This document shows positions 18,012-26,707 of a DNA stretch of 64,000 nt, piece by piece; the first letter of the stretch is position 1; each line of letters begins with the position of its first letter. A program made the position numbers and the translations under genes. The notes beneath the pieces are model-generated. The model saw only the letters and a program-made list of their open reading frames with translations, had not been told where the DNA came from and made no database searches. Source of the DNA: VYFG01 sp965203365 (GTDB taxonomy: Bacteria; Pseudomonadota; Gammaproteobacteria; Arenicellales; Poriferihabitantaceae); NCBI GenBank assembly GCA_965203365.1, contig OZ241878.1:3635959-3699958 (forward strand). The letters run 5' to 3'.

Positions 18012-19684
18012 ACGCCGAACGCCTGCTCGCCATCTACGACCGCGTGGTTGATGTGCCCGAAGCCGTTCCTCGCTTGAGACGCTTGATCATCAATCTTGCC
18101 GTCAGGGGAAAACTTGTTCAACAGGACCCGGCGGATGAACCGGCTTTGGATCTGCTGGAGAGAATCTCGGTAGAAAAATCTCGGCGGGTTAAGGATTTCG
18201 GGATAAAAGGGCAGGCTGCGACAATATATCCGAGCCCCAATACCCCATTCGTCCTTCCGAAAACATGGGCATGGATTTCTCTTGGCACAGCATTTTTCTA
18301 TGATGTAGGAGTAAAACGAAGGCCTGAGACACTGGAGTCATCCTATTGGCTCCTCGAACTTGAAGACATCGAGAAAGATTCTGGCAAACTGATCAAAAGG
18401 GTGAGTACTGCTGAACGAACCTCGAAGAGTACAAAGTCCGAATTCCAGCCTGGAGATATCCTGTATGGCAAGCTGCGCCCGTACTTGAACAAGGTGCTTG
18501 TGGCAGATGAGCCCGGTTACTCGACGACGGAGATTGTGGCAATTCGCCCGTACCTGCCTCTTTGCCCCAGTTATTGCGCTTTAGCTTTACGACGATCCGA
18601 TTTTGTAGAGTATGTGACTACGCTTGGACAAGGGACGAAGATGCCCCGCCTGCGCACCAAAGATGCGATGGCTGCGCCATTTCCTCTTGCACCTCTCGCC
18701 GAGCAGCATCGTATCGTCGCCAAGGTCGATGAACTGATGGCACTTTGCGACGAACTCGAAACCAATGGTGGCACCCGCGAAGAAACCCGAAACCGGCTCA
18801 CCAAGGCCAGCTTCGGCAGACTGATCAATCCAGAGACTGGCGGTACGAACTTCCGCTCCTCTGCTAAATTCACTATCAAGGTACTCCCGGCCCTGACAAA
18901 TAGTCCCGACCAGATCAAATACCTCCGCCAAAGTATCCTTGATCTTGCCGTCAGGGGAAAACTTGTTCAACAGGATCCGGCGGATGAGCCAGCGTCCGAA
19001 CTCTTGGAACGAATCACGTCGGAGAAAAAGCGGCTTATTGCAACGGGGCGATCAAGGAAACGTGGCTACCCGTCCAGCAGAAACGTCGTACAGCCACCAT
19101 TCCTGCTACCAAGGACATGGGCTTGGGCACGGATTGCAGACATTGGTTTGCTCAGTCCACGAAACAATGCTTGCGACGATCATCTTGCGTCTTTTGTCCC
19201 GATGCCGCTGATTCCGACGGAATGGGGCGCATCCAATACCCACGAGAGTCGCCCTTGGGGAGAAATCAAGAAGGGGTATACCCATTTCGCGGAGGGTGAC
19301 GTTGGTTTGGCAAAAATCACTCCTTGCTTTGAAAACGGCAAGTCCGTCGTGTTTCAGAACCTGATCGGCGGCCTTGGTAGTGGAACCACTGAGCTCCATG
19401 TTGTTCGTCCGGTCATTATGAGCGCGAATTACATATTGCTGTTTCTAAAGTCCTCGATCTTCATTGAAACTGGTATTTCCAAGATGACCGGAACGGCTGG
19501 CCAGAAACGTGTACCAAAGGAGTATTTTGTAAATTCGCCATTTCCTCTTGCACCTCTCGCCGAGCAGCATCGTATCGTCGCCAAGGTCGATGAACTGATG
19601 GCACTCTGTGACCAGATAGAGGCCAACCTCACGACTGCCAACACGGCTCGCTTTCAATTGCTTGAAGCAATTATTTCGGTGTAA
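18008..19684 (+). CDS. hsdS: Type I R-M specificity subunit
   Basis: A 558-residue protein with two target-recognition domains, each followed by a conserved helical spacer. The halves are internally repetitive: LAVRGKLVQQDPADEP opens both (near residues 30 and 313) and PLAPLAEQHRIVAKVDELM closes both (near 224 and 511). Each recognition domain would read one half of a bipartite site and the spacer helices set the gap. It is larger than many HsdS (about 400-460). The start overlaps hepT (ATGA). The near-identical repeats are recombination substrates for domain exchange. An IS30-like element begins 139 bases downstream. Confidence 0.94.
   Translation: MNAERLLAIYDRVVDVPEAVPRLRRLIINLAVRGKLVQQDPADEPALDLLERISVEKSRRVKDFGIKGQAATIYPSPNTPFVLPKTWAWISLGTAFFYDVGVKRRPETLESSYWLLELEDIEKDSGKLIKRVSTAERTSKSTKSEFQPGDILYGKLRPYLNKVLVADEPGYSTTEIVAIRPYLPLCPSYCALALRRSDFVEYVTTLGQGTKMPRLRTKDAMAAPFPLAPLAEQHRIVAKVDELMALCDELETNGGTREETRNRLTKASFGRLINPETGGTNFRSSAKFTIKVLPALTNSPDQIKYLRQSILDLAVRGKLVQQDPADEPASELLERITSEKKRLIATGRSRKRGYPSSRNVVQPPFLLPRTWAWARIADIGLLSPRNNACDDHLASFVPMPLIPTEWGASNTHESRPWGEIKKGYTHFAEGDVGLAKITPCFENGKSVVFQNLIGGLGSGTTELHVVRPVIMSANYILLFLKSSIFIETGISKMTGTAGQKRVPKEYFVNSPFPLAPLAEQHRIVAKVDELMALCDQIEANLTTANTARFQLLEAIISV
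18093..18126. repeat. hsdS internal repeat R1, copy 1
   Basis: A 34-base stretch identical to 18942-18975, encoding the start of each HsdS half; similarity continues about 15 bases further with single mismatches. Confidence 0.9.
18675..18744. repeat. hsdS internal repeat R2, copy 1
   Basis: A 70-base stretch identical to 19536-19605, encoding the spacer helix after each target-recognition domain. Confidence 0.92.
18942..18975. repeat. hsdS internal repeat R1, copy 2
   Basis: Identical to 18093-18126, 849 bases downstream. Confidence 0.9.
19536..19605. repeat. hsdS internal repeat R2, copy 2
   Basis: Identical to 18675-18744, 861 bases downstream. Confidence 0.92.
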
Positions 19685-19822
19685 CCAGTCCCGAATCCTG
19701 CCTTTGTCATTAGGTATGGTGACCAACCCCGAGGTAGTTACAAGAGGTCGACCGGCTTGGAATGCGAGCATCTTCATGTCCCCTTGGCCGTGGAAAGCCA
19801 TATGCCGGGCATGCTTTTCGAA

Positions 19823-21166
19823 CCCCACTTCCAGTCTGAAGTGCAACACTCGCCCCGCTCCCGGCATGAGGGCGTCCCCCGAATGAAGGGAGCGGGGCGG
19901 CGACCGGACAATTCAGCCCCCAAGGGGCTGATCTCGGCCATTGATGGCATCCCTCTCGACGCCGGGGAGTCTGACCGAGGCGATTTCACGACGCCAGGGT
20001 CGACTCGGGCCGGTTTCGGCCGAGCGGGTCCCGGCCCGTCGAACACGGGCTTGCGGAAGGGAGGGGAAAGGAATGACCGCCTTCAGGGCGGGGCGACGGC
20101 GGTGAAGACCTCTTGAGGGGTTCGAACCCCCAGCATCTTGCGGGGCCGACGGTTGATCCGCTCTTCCACCGCCTGGACCTGAGAGGCCGTTACCTGACGA
20201 AAGTCCGTTCCCTTCGGAAAGGACTGGCGTACCAAGCCGTTGGTATGTTCGTTCAGGCCCCGTTCCCAGGAATGGTAAGGGGTGGCAAAGTAGAAGTCGG
20301 CTCCGAGGGCCTTGGCGACCTCTCGGTGCCCCGCGAACTCCTTGCCGTTGTCGGCCGTGCAAGTGTGCACCCGGTCCCGAATCGGCCCCATCCGCCGGAC
20401 AATGGCTTCGGTCACGGCCGCCGCGGTCTTCCCTGCCACCCCGACCAGCACCAGATACTTCGAGGCCCGATCACCCCAGGAAATCCAGGCCCCCCGGTGC
20501 TTCACCCCCATGATCAGGTCAAGCTCCCAGTCCCCGATCCGGCCCTTGGCCTCCCCAATCGCCGGGCGCTCGGCGATGTCTACCCGACCGGGAAGATGAC
20601 CGCGTCCCGCGTGTCGGCCACCGCGCCCGTTCGGCTTCTTCCCGCGGCGACGCAGGCACCGGTCAAGGTCGCCACCCGCCGGTCGGTCCGCTCTCACCGA
20701 TGGGTAGATCCATTCCCGCCCGGCCATCACCTCTCCTTGTTGCTGAAACCGGCCCGCGATCTGCTCCGGGCTCCAGCCGGCCTGCAGTCGGTCCTCGACC
20801 ACCGCCCAGCGCTCGGGGGTCATCTTCCAGGGCACAGCCGAGGCGGCCCGGCGCCAGCTCGTCGCCTTGCCCTGGGCTGGCTGGTGACGATCACCGCGCT
20901 GTCCGCGGTTGCGCCTCAGCTCCCGGGAAATCGTGCTGACGTCCCGTCCGAGCTGATCAGCCATCGGCCGCTGGGATCGACCAGTGGACTTGAGCGCGGA
21001 AATGGGCGATCTTTCCGGGTGGGTCAGGGGGTGGTCGCCATTCGGCATGACAGTTCTCCAGTTGTTAGCAAACTGAGATTGTCTGCCATCGCCTGGCCCG
21101 CTGCAATCCGCCTGACTCAAGCGATCAGGCGACGGGCCAAGTGTTGCACTTCAGAGTGGCACGGGG
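19823..21166 (-). mobile_element. IS30-family insertion sequence, copy 2 (apparently intact)
   Basis: A 1.34 kb element with the same terminal repeats as copy 1 (left CCCCACTTCCAGTCTGAAGTG; right, read inward, CCCCGTGCCACTCTGAAGTG) and an uninterrupted transposase gene. It forms the right edge of the defence island, next to the bfd promoter. About 260 bases of GC-rich non-coding sequence separate the transposase stop from the left end, as in copy 1. Confidence 0.9.
20083..21048 (-). CDS. IS30-family transposase
   Basis: A 321-residue DDE transposase: N-terminal helix-turn-helix (about 25-50, SQRPMADQLGRDVSTISREL) and a catalytic core with D177 (WELDLI), D233 (TADNGKEF) and E267 (GLNEHTNGL). 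The start at 21048 was chosen over an in-frame site 24 codons upstream because GGAGAA precedes it at good spacing and copy 1 aligns from this Met. IS30 enzymes move by a circular intermediate and prefer palindromic targets. It could act in trans on copy 1 and on solo ends scattered through the window. Confidence 0.92.
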   Translation of the reverse strand: MPNGDHPLTHPERSPISALKSTGRSQRPMADQLGRDVSTISRELRRNRGQRGDRHQPAQGKATSWRRAASAVPWKMTPERWAVVEDRLQAGWSPEQIAGRFQQQGEVMAGREWIYPSVRADRPAGGDLDRCLRRRGKKPNGRGGRHAGRGHLPGRVDIAERPAIGEAKGRIGDWELDLIMGVKHRGAWISWGDRASKYLVLVGVAGKTAAAVTEAIVRRMGPIRDRVHTCTADNGKEFAGHREVAKALGADFYFATPYHSWERGLNEHTNGLVRQSFPKGTDFRQVTASQVQAVEERINRRPRKMLGVRTPQEVFTAVAPP

Positions 21167-21250
21167 GGAATTTGCCGAAGTGGTTATGGTGTGACCATTA
21201 GCGGCATGAAGAAGATGGCTTGATCATCCTGTCACGGTGGAAAACGAGGC

Positions 21251-21296
21251 TTTACAAATGAACTGGTTCTCATTTACACTCTCATTATCATTTATC
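21251..21296 (+). promoter_or_regulatory. bfd promoter with Fur-box-like sites
   Basis: A candidate -35 TTTACA (21251-21256) and -10 TACACT (21275-21280), 18 bases apart, overlap AT-rich ATGA/TCAT repeats; TCTCATTATCATTTATC (21280-21296) shares a 9-base core (reverse AATGATAAT) with the Fur consensus. Iron repression of bfd and fur would be expected. Confidence 0.5.
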
Positions 21297-21308
21297 AAGC
21301 GCTGAGAT

Positions 21309-21548
21309 ATGTACGTCTGTATCTGTAAATCGGTCAGCCACTACGAGATCGAGAAGGCTGTTAAACGTGGGGATGTCAGATCGGTTTCATGCTTGCGCAA
21401 ATCGCTGGGAGTGGGCACGCAATGTGGTACCTGCTTGAATTTCGCCAAGGAATGCCTCTCCGAAACACTCACGCGTCATCTCATGAAAAATGCACAGGAA
21501 TCCTATGAAATCAGACCGCAAGGCAGGAGGGCAGAAGTCCTGACATGA
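21309..21548 (+). CDS. bfd: Bacterioferritin-associated ferredoxin
   Basis: A 79-residue BFD-fold [2Fe-2S] protein with the four ligands C4, C6, C39 and C42 (CxC then CxxC). It reduces the ferric mineral in bacterioferritin through the heme, releasing iron in starvation. The C-terminal 20 residues are an unconserved basic tail. It lies just upstream of fur behind a Fur-box-like promoter. Its substrate protein, Bfr, is encoded 20.8 kb away at the left edge of the window. Confidence 0.93.
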   Translation: MYVCICKSVSHYEIEKAVKRGDVRSVSCLRKSLGVGTQCGTCLNFAKECLSETLTRHLMKNAQESYEIRPQGRRAEVLT

Positions 21549-21679
21549 GTCCGAGAATCACGCGACGAACAGATTCACTTTTTTCCGTTCTTTATCCCAG
21601 TCGTTTCCGGTTGTATACTCCAACGTTCGACCGGAGACCGCTCCTCGCCCTCTTATGTTCTAACCGACCGCCTCGCACT

Positions 21680-22126
21680 GTGACATCGCATCCTGAAGGA
21701 AAGACCAGCGACCTGACAGCGGATTTGCAAAATGCCGGTTTGAGGACAACGCTGCCTCGGCTGAAGGTTCTTTCAGTCCTCGAAACCAGTACGACACGGC
21801 ATATGTCCGCAGAGGATGTTTATCGTGAAGTCCTGAAGGACAATGAACCGGTTGGGTTGGCGACGGTTTACCGTGTATTGTCACAGTTCGTCGAAGCCGG
21901 ACTCGTGGTGCGTCATCAGTTCGAAGGGGACAAGTCGGTCTTCGAACTCAATGATGCGGCGCATCATGATCATATGGTCTGTATGAAATGTGGCCTGGTG
22001 ATCGAATTCGTGAATCGGGAAATTGAAACCCTGCAGGAACAGGTGGCTCAACATCATGAATTTGATCTGCAAGACCATTCCCTGATCCTGTATGGTCTGT
22101 GCAGTCGTTGTCGACAGAGACCCTGA
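21680..22126 (+). CDS. fur: Ferric uptake regulator Fur
   Basis: A 148-residue Fur-family repressor: N-terminal winged helix (GLRTTLPRLKVL ... AEDVYREV ... GLATVYRVL) and dimerisation domain with the metal site HHDHMVCMKCG and a C-terminal CSRC pair. With Fe(II) it represses iron uptake genes. The frame is open to 21545, overlapping bfd by four bases, but the first 45 residues look non-coding, so I start at GTG 21680, giving a normal length. No clear ribosome binding site precedes it, so the start is uncertain. Confidence 0.9.
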   Translation: MTSHPEGKTSDLTADLQNAGLRTTLPRLKVLSVLETSTTRHMSAEDVYREVLKDNEPVGLATVYRVLSQFVEAGLVVRHQFEGDKSVFELNDAAHHDHMVCMKCGLVIEFVNREIETLQEQVAQHHEFDLQDHSLILYGLCSRCRQRP

Positions 22127-22556
22127 CCCGGGCCTTGAATCGATAACCCCCGTTTTTCTTGCAGTATATGTAGCCAGATGGCCAGAAGTGGGATCCCAAT
22201 CGAGGTCGGCATGACTGAATTCGTCACTGACTGATGGCCAGACACCGTGGCCGGTTCATCGTGACAGGCTCCAACTGGTGAAAGCGACCCCAGTGTTATG
22301 GCGGCCTGCCGGGTTCACTCGTGCTTATATGTTGTCGGGGGATCCGAAGCACCCAACCCTGCATCGTCTTTGTCTTTGCGCCGCATTTGTCAACGACTCA
22401 GGTTGACGGACCGTGGCAGCGTGGTGCCGTTTTGTCTTCCAGACGGTACTTGGTGACCGCTTGACGGCAAGTGGTGGAGTCTCGTGTTGGCAGGTTCCGA
22501 GGCGTTGTCCCATGAATTTTCTCGACGGCCATACGGGGCAGTGGTAAAATTCTCTC
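22127..22556. other. Intergenic stretch, no gene recognised
   Basis: 430 bases between fur and the succinate/fumarate operon. I see no gene, riboswitch or clear terminator; the promoter of the operon must lie here. Confidence 0.6.
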
Positions 22557-23309
22557 ATGCGAAACGAGCCGGAAAAACTCGCTGTGGAAGGGAATGCCTC
22601 CATCAATGTCCGGGTTTGGCGTGGAGATGGAACCGGAGGCGAATGGATGCGTTATCCGGTGGATGCCCGGGCCAATCAAACCGTGCTGGATGTCGTTACT
22701 TGGATACAGCGACACCTTGCCCCGGACCTCGCCTATCGCTTCGCCTGCCGTGTGGGAGTGTGCGGCTCCTGTGCGATGATGGTCAATGGTGAACCGCGAT
22801 GGACCTGCCGGACTCATGTCGACCAAGTGATGAGAAATGGCGAACTGTCGATTGGGCCACTCCGTAACCTGCCGGTGGTGCGGGACCTTGCCTGTGACAT
22901 GACGGCATTCTTTGATCGTTGGCGTGATGCGCATGGTGTATTCGTGCCCGGCACCGACCGACAGCAGCCCCTGCCCTTGGTTCTGCCTGACTCGGCACCA
23001 CGTCGCGCCGCCGACCTGGCCATTGAATGCATCAATTGTGCCGTCTGTTATGCGGCTTGCGACGTCGTTGCCTGGAAACCGGATTATCTTGGACCGGCAG
23101 CATTGAACCGGGCTTGGTCCTTGGTCAATGATGAACGGGATCAGGGCAACCCGGAACGTATGCGGGCAGTGTCGGGAGATGCGGGCTGCCATAACTGTCA
23201 TTCCCTTCAAAACTGCACTCGATACTGTCCCAGTCTGTTGGACCCGGGAAGATCCATAGCCGGGTTGAAGCGGATCACCTTTAGAGCGGCACTCAACAGG
23301 AAACTGTAA
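22557..23309 (+). CDS. sdhB: Succinate dehydrogenase/fumarate reductase iron-sulfur subunit
   Basis: A 250-residue subunit carrying three clusters. The N-terminal ferredoxin-like domain has the [2Fe-2S] ligands C64, C69, C72 and C84. The C-terminal domain has CxxCxxC at C158, C161, C164 plus C168, and a second set C211, C214, C220, C224 for the [4Fe-4S] and [3Fe-4S] centres. It passes electrons between the flavin subunit and the membrane quinone. It is the first gene of a six-gene run; the order B-C-D-A is unlike the common sdhCDAB. The stop overlaps the next start by one base (TAATG). Confidence 0.9.
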   Translation: MRNEPEKLAVEGNASINVRVWRGDGTGGEWMRYPVDARANQTVLDVVTWIQRHLAPDLAYRFACRVGVCGSCAMMVNGEPRWTCRTHVDQVMRNGELSIGPLRNLPVVRDLACDMTAFFDRWRDAHGVFVPGTDRQQPLPLVLPDSAPRRAADLAIECINCAVCYAACDVVAWKPDYLGPAALNRAWSLVNDERDQGNPERMRAVSGDAGCHNCHSLQNCTRYCPSLLDPGRSIAGLKRITFRAALNRKL

Positions 23310-23638
23310 TGCCGGTCCGGTTGTACCTGTTACAGCGGATGAGTGCACTGATCATGGCCCCGTTGGTACTGATCCACCTCGGTGTGATCCTGTATGCGGT
23401 GCGTAGCGGACTGGATGCCGAGACCTTGCTGGAACGCACTAAAGGCAGTTGGTTGTGGGGGGGGATCTATGGCAGTTTTGTGGTAGCGGTGGCCGTGCAT
23501 GCGGCGATCGGCTTAAGAACGGTGCTGCACGAGTGGTTACGGTGGCAGGGGCTGGTCTTGAATCTGGCCACTTGGGGGATAGCCATCAGTCTACTGGTCT
23601 TGGGATTTCGGGCCGTCTTCGCGGTGATCTGGTCATGA
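23309..23638 (+). CDS. Membrane anchor subunit, cytochrome b type (first)
   Basis: A 109-residue protein with three hydrophobic segments (about 12-32, 50-72, 82-107) and conserved His in the first and second helices (LIHLGVIL, VAVHAAIGLRTVLHEW), as expected for heme b and quinone binding in SDH/FRD anchors. It is coupled to genes on both sides. Sequence divergence makes it hard to say whether it corresponds to SdhC or SdhD. Confidence 0.8.
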   Translation: MPVRLYLLQRMSALIMAPLVLIHLGVILYAVRSGLDAETLLERTKGSWLWGGIYGSFVVAVAVHAAIGLRTVLHEWLRWQGLVLNLATWGIAISLLVLGFRAVFAVIWS

Positions 23639-23991
23639 TGGCACCGCATCGCCGACACACGCATTGGCTCGCCTTTATTGTGCATCGACTGTCGGGGATT
23701 GCCTTGTGCGTTTTCCTGCCCGTGCACTTTTGGGTGCTGTCCCTTGCCCTGACGGATCAGACGGCACTGGACCGGTTTTTGCATTGGACCCACCAGCCCG
23801 CGGTTCGAGTAGCGGAGATGGGGCTGATCTTCCTCCTGTCGGTACATCTGTTCGGTGGATTACGGCTCATGGCTCTGGAATGGTTGCCCTGGAACGCCCG
23901 ACAAAAAACGTTGATCGCACTAGCGACTGCTCTGTCGGTTTTTCTGACGCTATGGTTTTTTCTGCTCGGGGGGGCCGGACCTGAATCATGA
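23635..23991 (+). CDS. Membrane anchor subunit, cytochrome b type (second)
   Basis: A 118-residue protein with three membrane helices and conserved His residues (HRLSGIALCVFLPVHF and SVHLFGGLRLM), the latter resembling the SdhC family heme-ligand motif. The start at 23635 overlaps the preceding stop (ATGA); a longer frame upstream is in the wrong phase for the neighbour. The stop overlaps the flavoprotein start. Together with the preceding gene it would bind the complex to the inner membrane. Confidence 0.82.
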   Translation: MMAPHRRHTHWLAFIVHRLSGIALCVFLPVHFWVLSLALTDQTALDRFLHWTHQPAVRVAEMGLIFLLSVHLFGGLRLMALEWLPWNARQKTLIALATALSVFLTLWFFLLGGAGPES

Positions 23992-25748
23992 CCGGGTTGC
24001 CCGTTTTGCATACAGATATCCTGGTGGTTGGAGCCGGTGGCGCGGGCCTGTTCGCTGCGCTGCATGCTTATCAGACCAATCCGGACCTGCATATTACCGT
24101 GGCGGTGAAAGGGTTGCTGGGCAAATGCGGTTGCACACGTATGGTGCAAGGTGGGTACAATGTGGCACTGAATCCATACGATTCGGTGGAACGACATTTC
24201 ATGGACACCGTCATCGGTGGCAAATGGTTGCCGCAGCAGGACATGGTCTGGAAGCTGGTGAACACCGCCATTGTTCGGGTCAGGGAACTGGAGAACGAGC
24301 TGGGTTGCTTCTTTGATCGTAACGCTGATGGTAGCCTGCATCACAAGGCGTTTGCCGGGCAGACCTTCGATCGAACCATCCATAAGGGTGATCTGACCGG
24401 GATTGAGATCATGAACCGCCTAATGGAAAAAATCCGATCGTTGCCACTGGTCGGTTTGGAAGAACATCGTGTGTTGGGCCTGATTCCCGATCAGGCCGGT
24501 GAACGGGTCGCCGGCGCCCTGATGGTCGATATGCGTAGCGGGGAGTTTCGGTTGGTGCAGGCTCGGGCTATCTTGCTGGCAAGTGGAGGAGGGCCGACGA
24601 TGTACCGTTACCATACCCCTTCGGGAGACAAGTCCATGGATGGTCTTGCCATGGCACTCCGGCGGGGTCTCCCCTTGCGCGACTTGGAGATGGTGCAGTT
24701 TCACCCCACCGGGCTGTTGGCAGGCCTGGACACCCGGATGACCGGGACAGTGCTGGAAGAGGGGCTGCGAGGGGCGGGCGGGTATTTATTGAATGGGAAC
24801 GGTGATCGTTTCTTGCTGGACTATGATCCCGCCGGGGAGCGGGCCACCCGGGATATTGTCAGCCGGGCCATCTATACGGAGATGCGCGAAGGGCGTACCA
24901 GTGCGTTGGGCGGTGTCTTCATCACCTTATCGCATCTTGATGTCGATGTGGTCCGGGCAACATTCCCCGGGATGGTACGTCGTTGTGCTGACTGTGGTTT
25001 CGACCTGGCGGCCGGTCGGGTGGAGGTGGTGCCGACAGCCCACTACTTCATGGGTGGCCTGGTTTGCGATGCCGAGACCCGAACCGCATTGAAGGGGTTG
25101 TACGTGGCAGGCGAAGATGCGGCCGGTATGCATGGCGCCAATCGTCTGGGGGGGAACGGGGTAGCGAATTCCACCGTATTCGGCGGGGTCGCGGGGGAAG
25201 TCATGGCCGCCGATCTGGCAAGTCCCAGCTGGGATGATGAGCTGTCCGGGATGGATCCTGAAGCCATTGACCAAGAAATGTTCCGGGCGCATCGTCCCTT
25301 GCACAATTCGGAAGGTAGCCTGACCCGGTTGCGGGAGCGTCTGATGGACCAGATGTGGTCGGACGTGGGCATTATCCGTTCCCGGGAGGGTCTGGAGCGC
25401 GGACTGGCAGAAATTCTGGCCTTGCGGCACGAGTTGCACGATACCGGGATTGGCAATCGGGACCTTCGGTTCAACCTGCAGTGGCATGACTGGCTCAATC
25501 TGGAGAACCTTCTGGATATTTCGGAGGGCATTTGTCGAGCCGCGATTTCGCGGGAAAATTCCCGTGGTGCCCACTACCGTGAAGATTTTCCGTACGCCGG
25601 AGATCTGGCGTCTTCCACCTATACCGTGGTACAAAGACACCCTGCGGGCTTGTCCGTTACCCGGGTACCGGTGGAGTTCACCATGGTGCGTCCCGGAGAA
25701 AGCCTGCTTCGGGAACCCCAGACCCCCAACGAAGCGAATGCATGTTGA
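23988..25748 (+). CDS. sdhA: Succinate dehydrogenase/fumarate reductase flavoprotein
   Basis: A 586-residue FAD enzyme. The dinucleotide-binding GAGGAG (15-20), the substrate-binding QFHPTG, HYFMGG and HGANRLGGN motifs are all present, so succinate/fumarate chemistry is likely. At the position of the His that binds FAD covalently in standard SdhA/FrdA (SHT..QGG), this protein has Cys 49 in GKCGCTRMVQGG, so FAD is probably not covalently attached through His. That departs from respiratory complex II and recalls soluble relatives such as L-aspartate oxidase, yet the membrane anchors are encoded here. It overlaps the previous gene and the fumarase gene. Confidence 0.88.
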   Translation: MTGLPVLHTDILVVGAGGAGLFAALHAYQTNPDLHITVAVKGLLGKCGCTRMVQGGYNVALNPYDSVERHFMDTVIGGKWLPQQDMVWKLVNTAIVRVRELENELGCFFDRNADGSLHHKAFAGQTFDRTIHKGDLTGIEIMNRLMEKIRSLPLVGLEEHRVLGLIPDQAGERVAGALMVDMRSGEFRLVQARAILLASGGGPTMYRYHTPSGDKSMDGLAMALRRGLPLRDLEMVQFHPTGLLAGLDTRMTGTVLEEGLRGAGGYLLNGNGDRFLLDYDPAGERATRDIVSRAIYTEMREGRTSALGGVFITLSHLDVDVVRATFPGMVRRCADCGFDLAAGRVEVVPTAHYFMGGLVCDAETRTALKGLYVAGEDAAGMHGANRLGGNGVANSTVFGGVAGEVMAADLASPSWDDELSGMDPEAIDQEMFRAHRPLHNSEGSLTRLRERLMDQMWSDVGIIRSREGLERGLAEILALRHELHDTGIGNRDLRFNLQWHDWLNLENLLDISEGICRAAISRENSRGAHYREDFPYAGDLASSTYTVVQRHPAGLSVTRVPVEFTMVRPGESLLREPQTPNEANAC

Positions 25749-26707
25749 CGCCAGACGACATTGAAGAAGCCACTGGTCGGATCATGTCCCATGCCGCCAT
25801 CGACATTCCGGAGGATTATCGACAGCGCATCCGACATATGGCCGATAACGAGTCGGGAGATCTGTCCTGTTTCGTGCTACGCACCATGCTGGATAACTGG
25901 GAGGCCGCTTCGGCGGACCGTCGCCCCATGTGTGCGGATTCCGGATTGCCACGGTTCTATGTCAAGGTCGGTGATCGAGCTCGATTTACGGGGGGATTCA
26001 CGGACATCGAGCGGGCCCTTCGCAGCGCCACGGCGCGGGCGACCCATGAGATACCTCTTCGACCCAACCGGGTCCACCCGTTATGGCGAACGGATCACAA
26101 CAACAATGTGGGTATCAATGCGCCGGAAGTGGAGTGGAGCTTTGAGCCGGAAGTCGATTGGATCGAAATCACGACCGTCCATAAGGGAGGGTTGTTTGGG
26201 ACAGACTACCGCATGCTGTTTCCGGGGGATGGAATCGACGGTATCAAGCGGTTTTTCCTGGATACGCTGGTGGCCTTTGGCAAGCGGGGGTTGGCCTGTC
26301 AACCCGCGATTGTCGGTGTCGGTCTGGGGGGGTCCAAAGATATATGCATGGTCCTGGGCAAGCAAGCCGCCTGCCTGCGAGTGGTTGGCGACCGCAATCC
26401 GGATGCCGGAATTGCCGCGCTGGAAAAGGAATTGCAGGAAATGGGCAATGCGATCGGGATGGGAGCCATGGGCTTTGTCGGCCAATCCATGGTGGCTGAC
26501 TGCCATATCGAAGTGGGCTACACCCATACCGGCGGGATGCCGATGAGTGTGCACACCTTCTGTCTGTCTTCACGTCGGGCCACGGTGCAGATACGGGCAG
26601 ATGGCTCGACTGAATATCGAACGGATCCCAGATGGTTCACTCCCTATATGCGACGCGAGACCGTGGAATGGCAAACTCCACCCATCACTTCAAGACAGTC
26701 CGGCTGA
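25742..26707 (+). CDS. Class I fumarate hydratase, alpha subunit
   Basis: A 321-residue iron-sulfur hydro-lyase subunit, the N-terminal half of a class I fumarase split in two as in TtdA or archaeal fumarases. Likely [4Fe-4S] ligands are C64 (CADSG), C186 (ACQPAIVG) and C254 (VADCHIEVGYTHTGGMP). It would hydrate fumarate from the preceding complex to malate. Related enzymes also act on mesaconate or tartrate, so the substrate is inferred from context. The start overlaps the flavoprotein stop by seven bases. Confidence 0.88.
   Translation: MLTPDDIEEATGRIMSHAAIDIPEDYRQRIRHMADNESGDLSCFVLRTMLDNWEAASADRRPMCADSGLPRFYVKVGDRARFTGGFTDIERALRSATARATHEIPLRPNRVHPLWRTDHNNNVGINAPEVEWSFEPEVDWIEITTVHKGGLFGTDYRMLFPGDGIDGIKRFFLDTLVAFGKRGLACQPAIVGVGLGGSKDICMVLGKQAACLRVVGDRNPDAGIAALEKELQEMGNAIGMGAMGFVGQSMVADCHIEVGYTHTGGMPMSVHTFCLSSRRATVQIRADGSTEYRTDPRWFTPYMRRETVEWQTPPITSRQSG

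Noticed and set aside
18093..19605. Direct repeats considered as a CRISPR-like array
   Set aside because: Only two copies of each repeat, about 850 bp apart, encoding conserved HsdS helices.
20113..21201. A 362-codon plus-strand frame
   Set aside because: Opposite the IS30 transposase, which has the DDE motif and a ribosome site.
21545..21679. 45-residue N-terminal extension of Fur
   Set aside because: Composition unlike coding sequence and absent from the Fur family; a start at 21680 gives the usual length.
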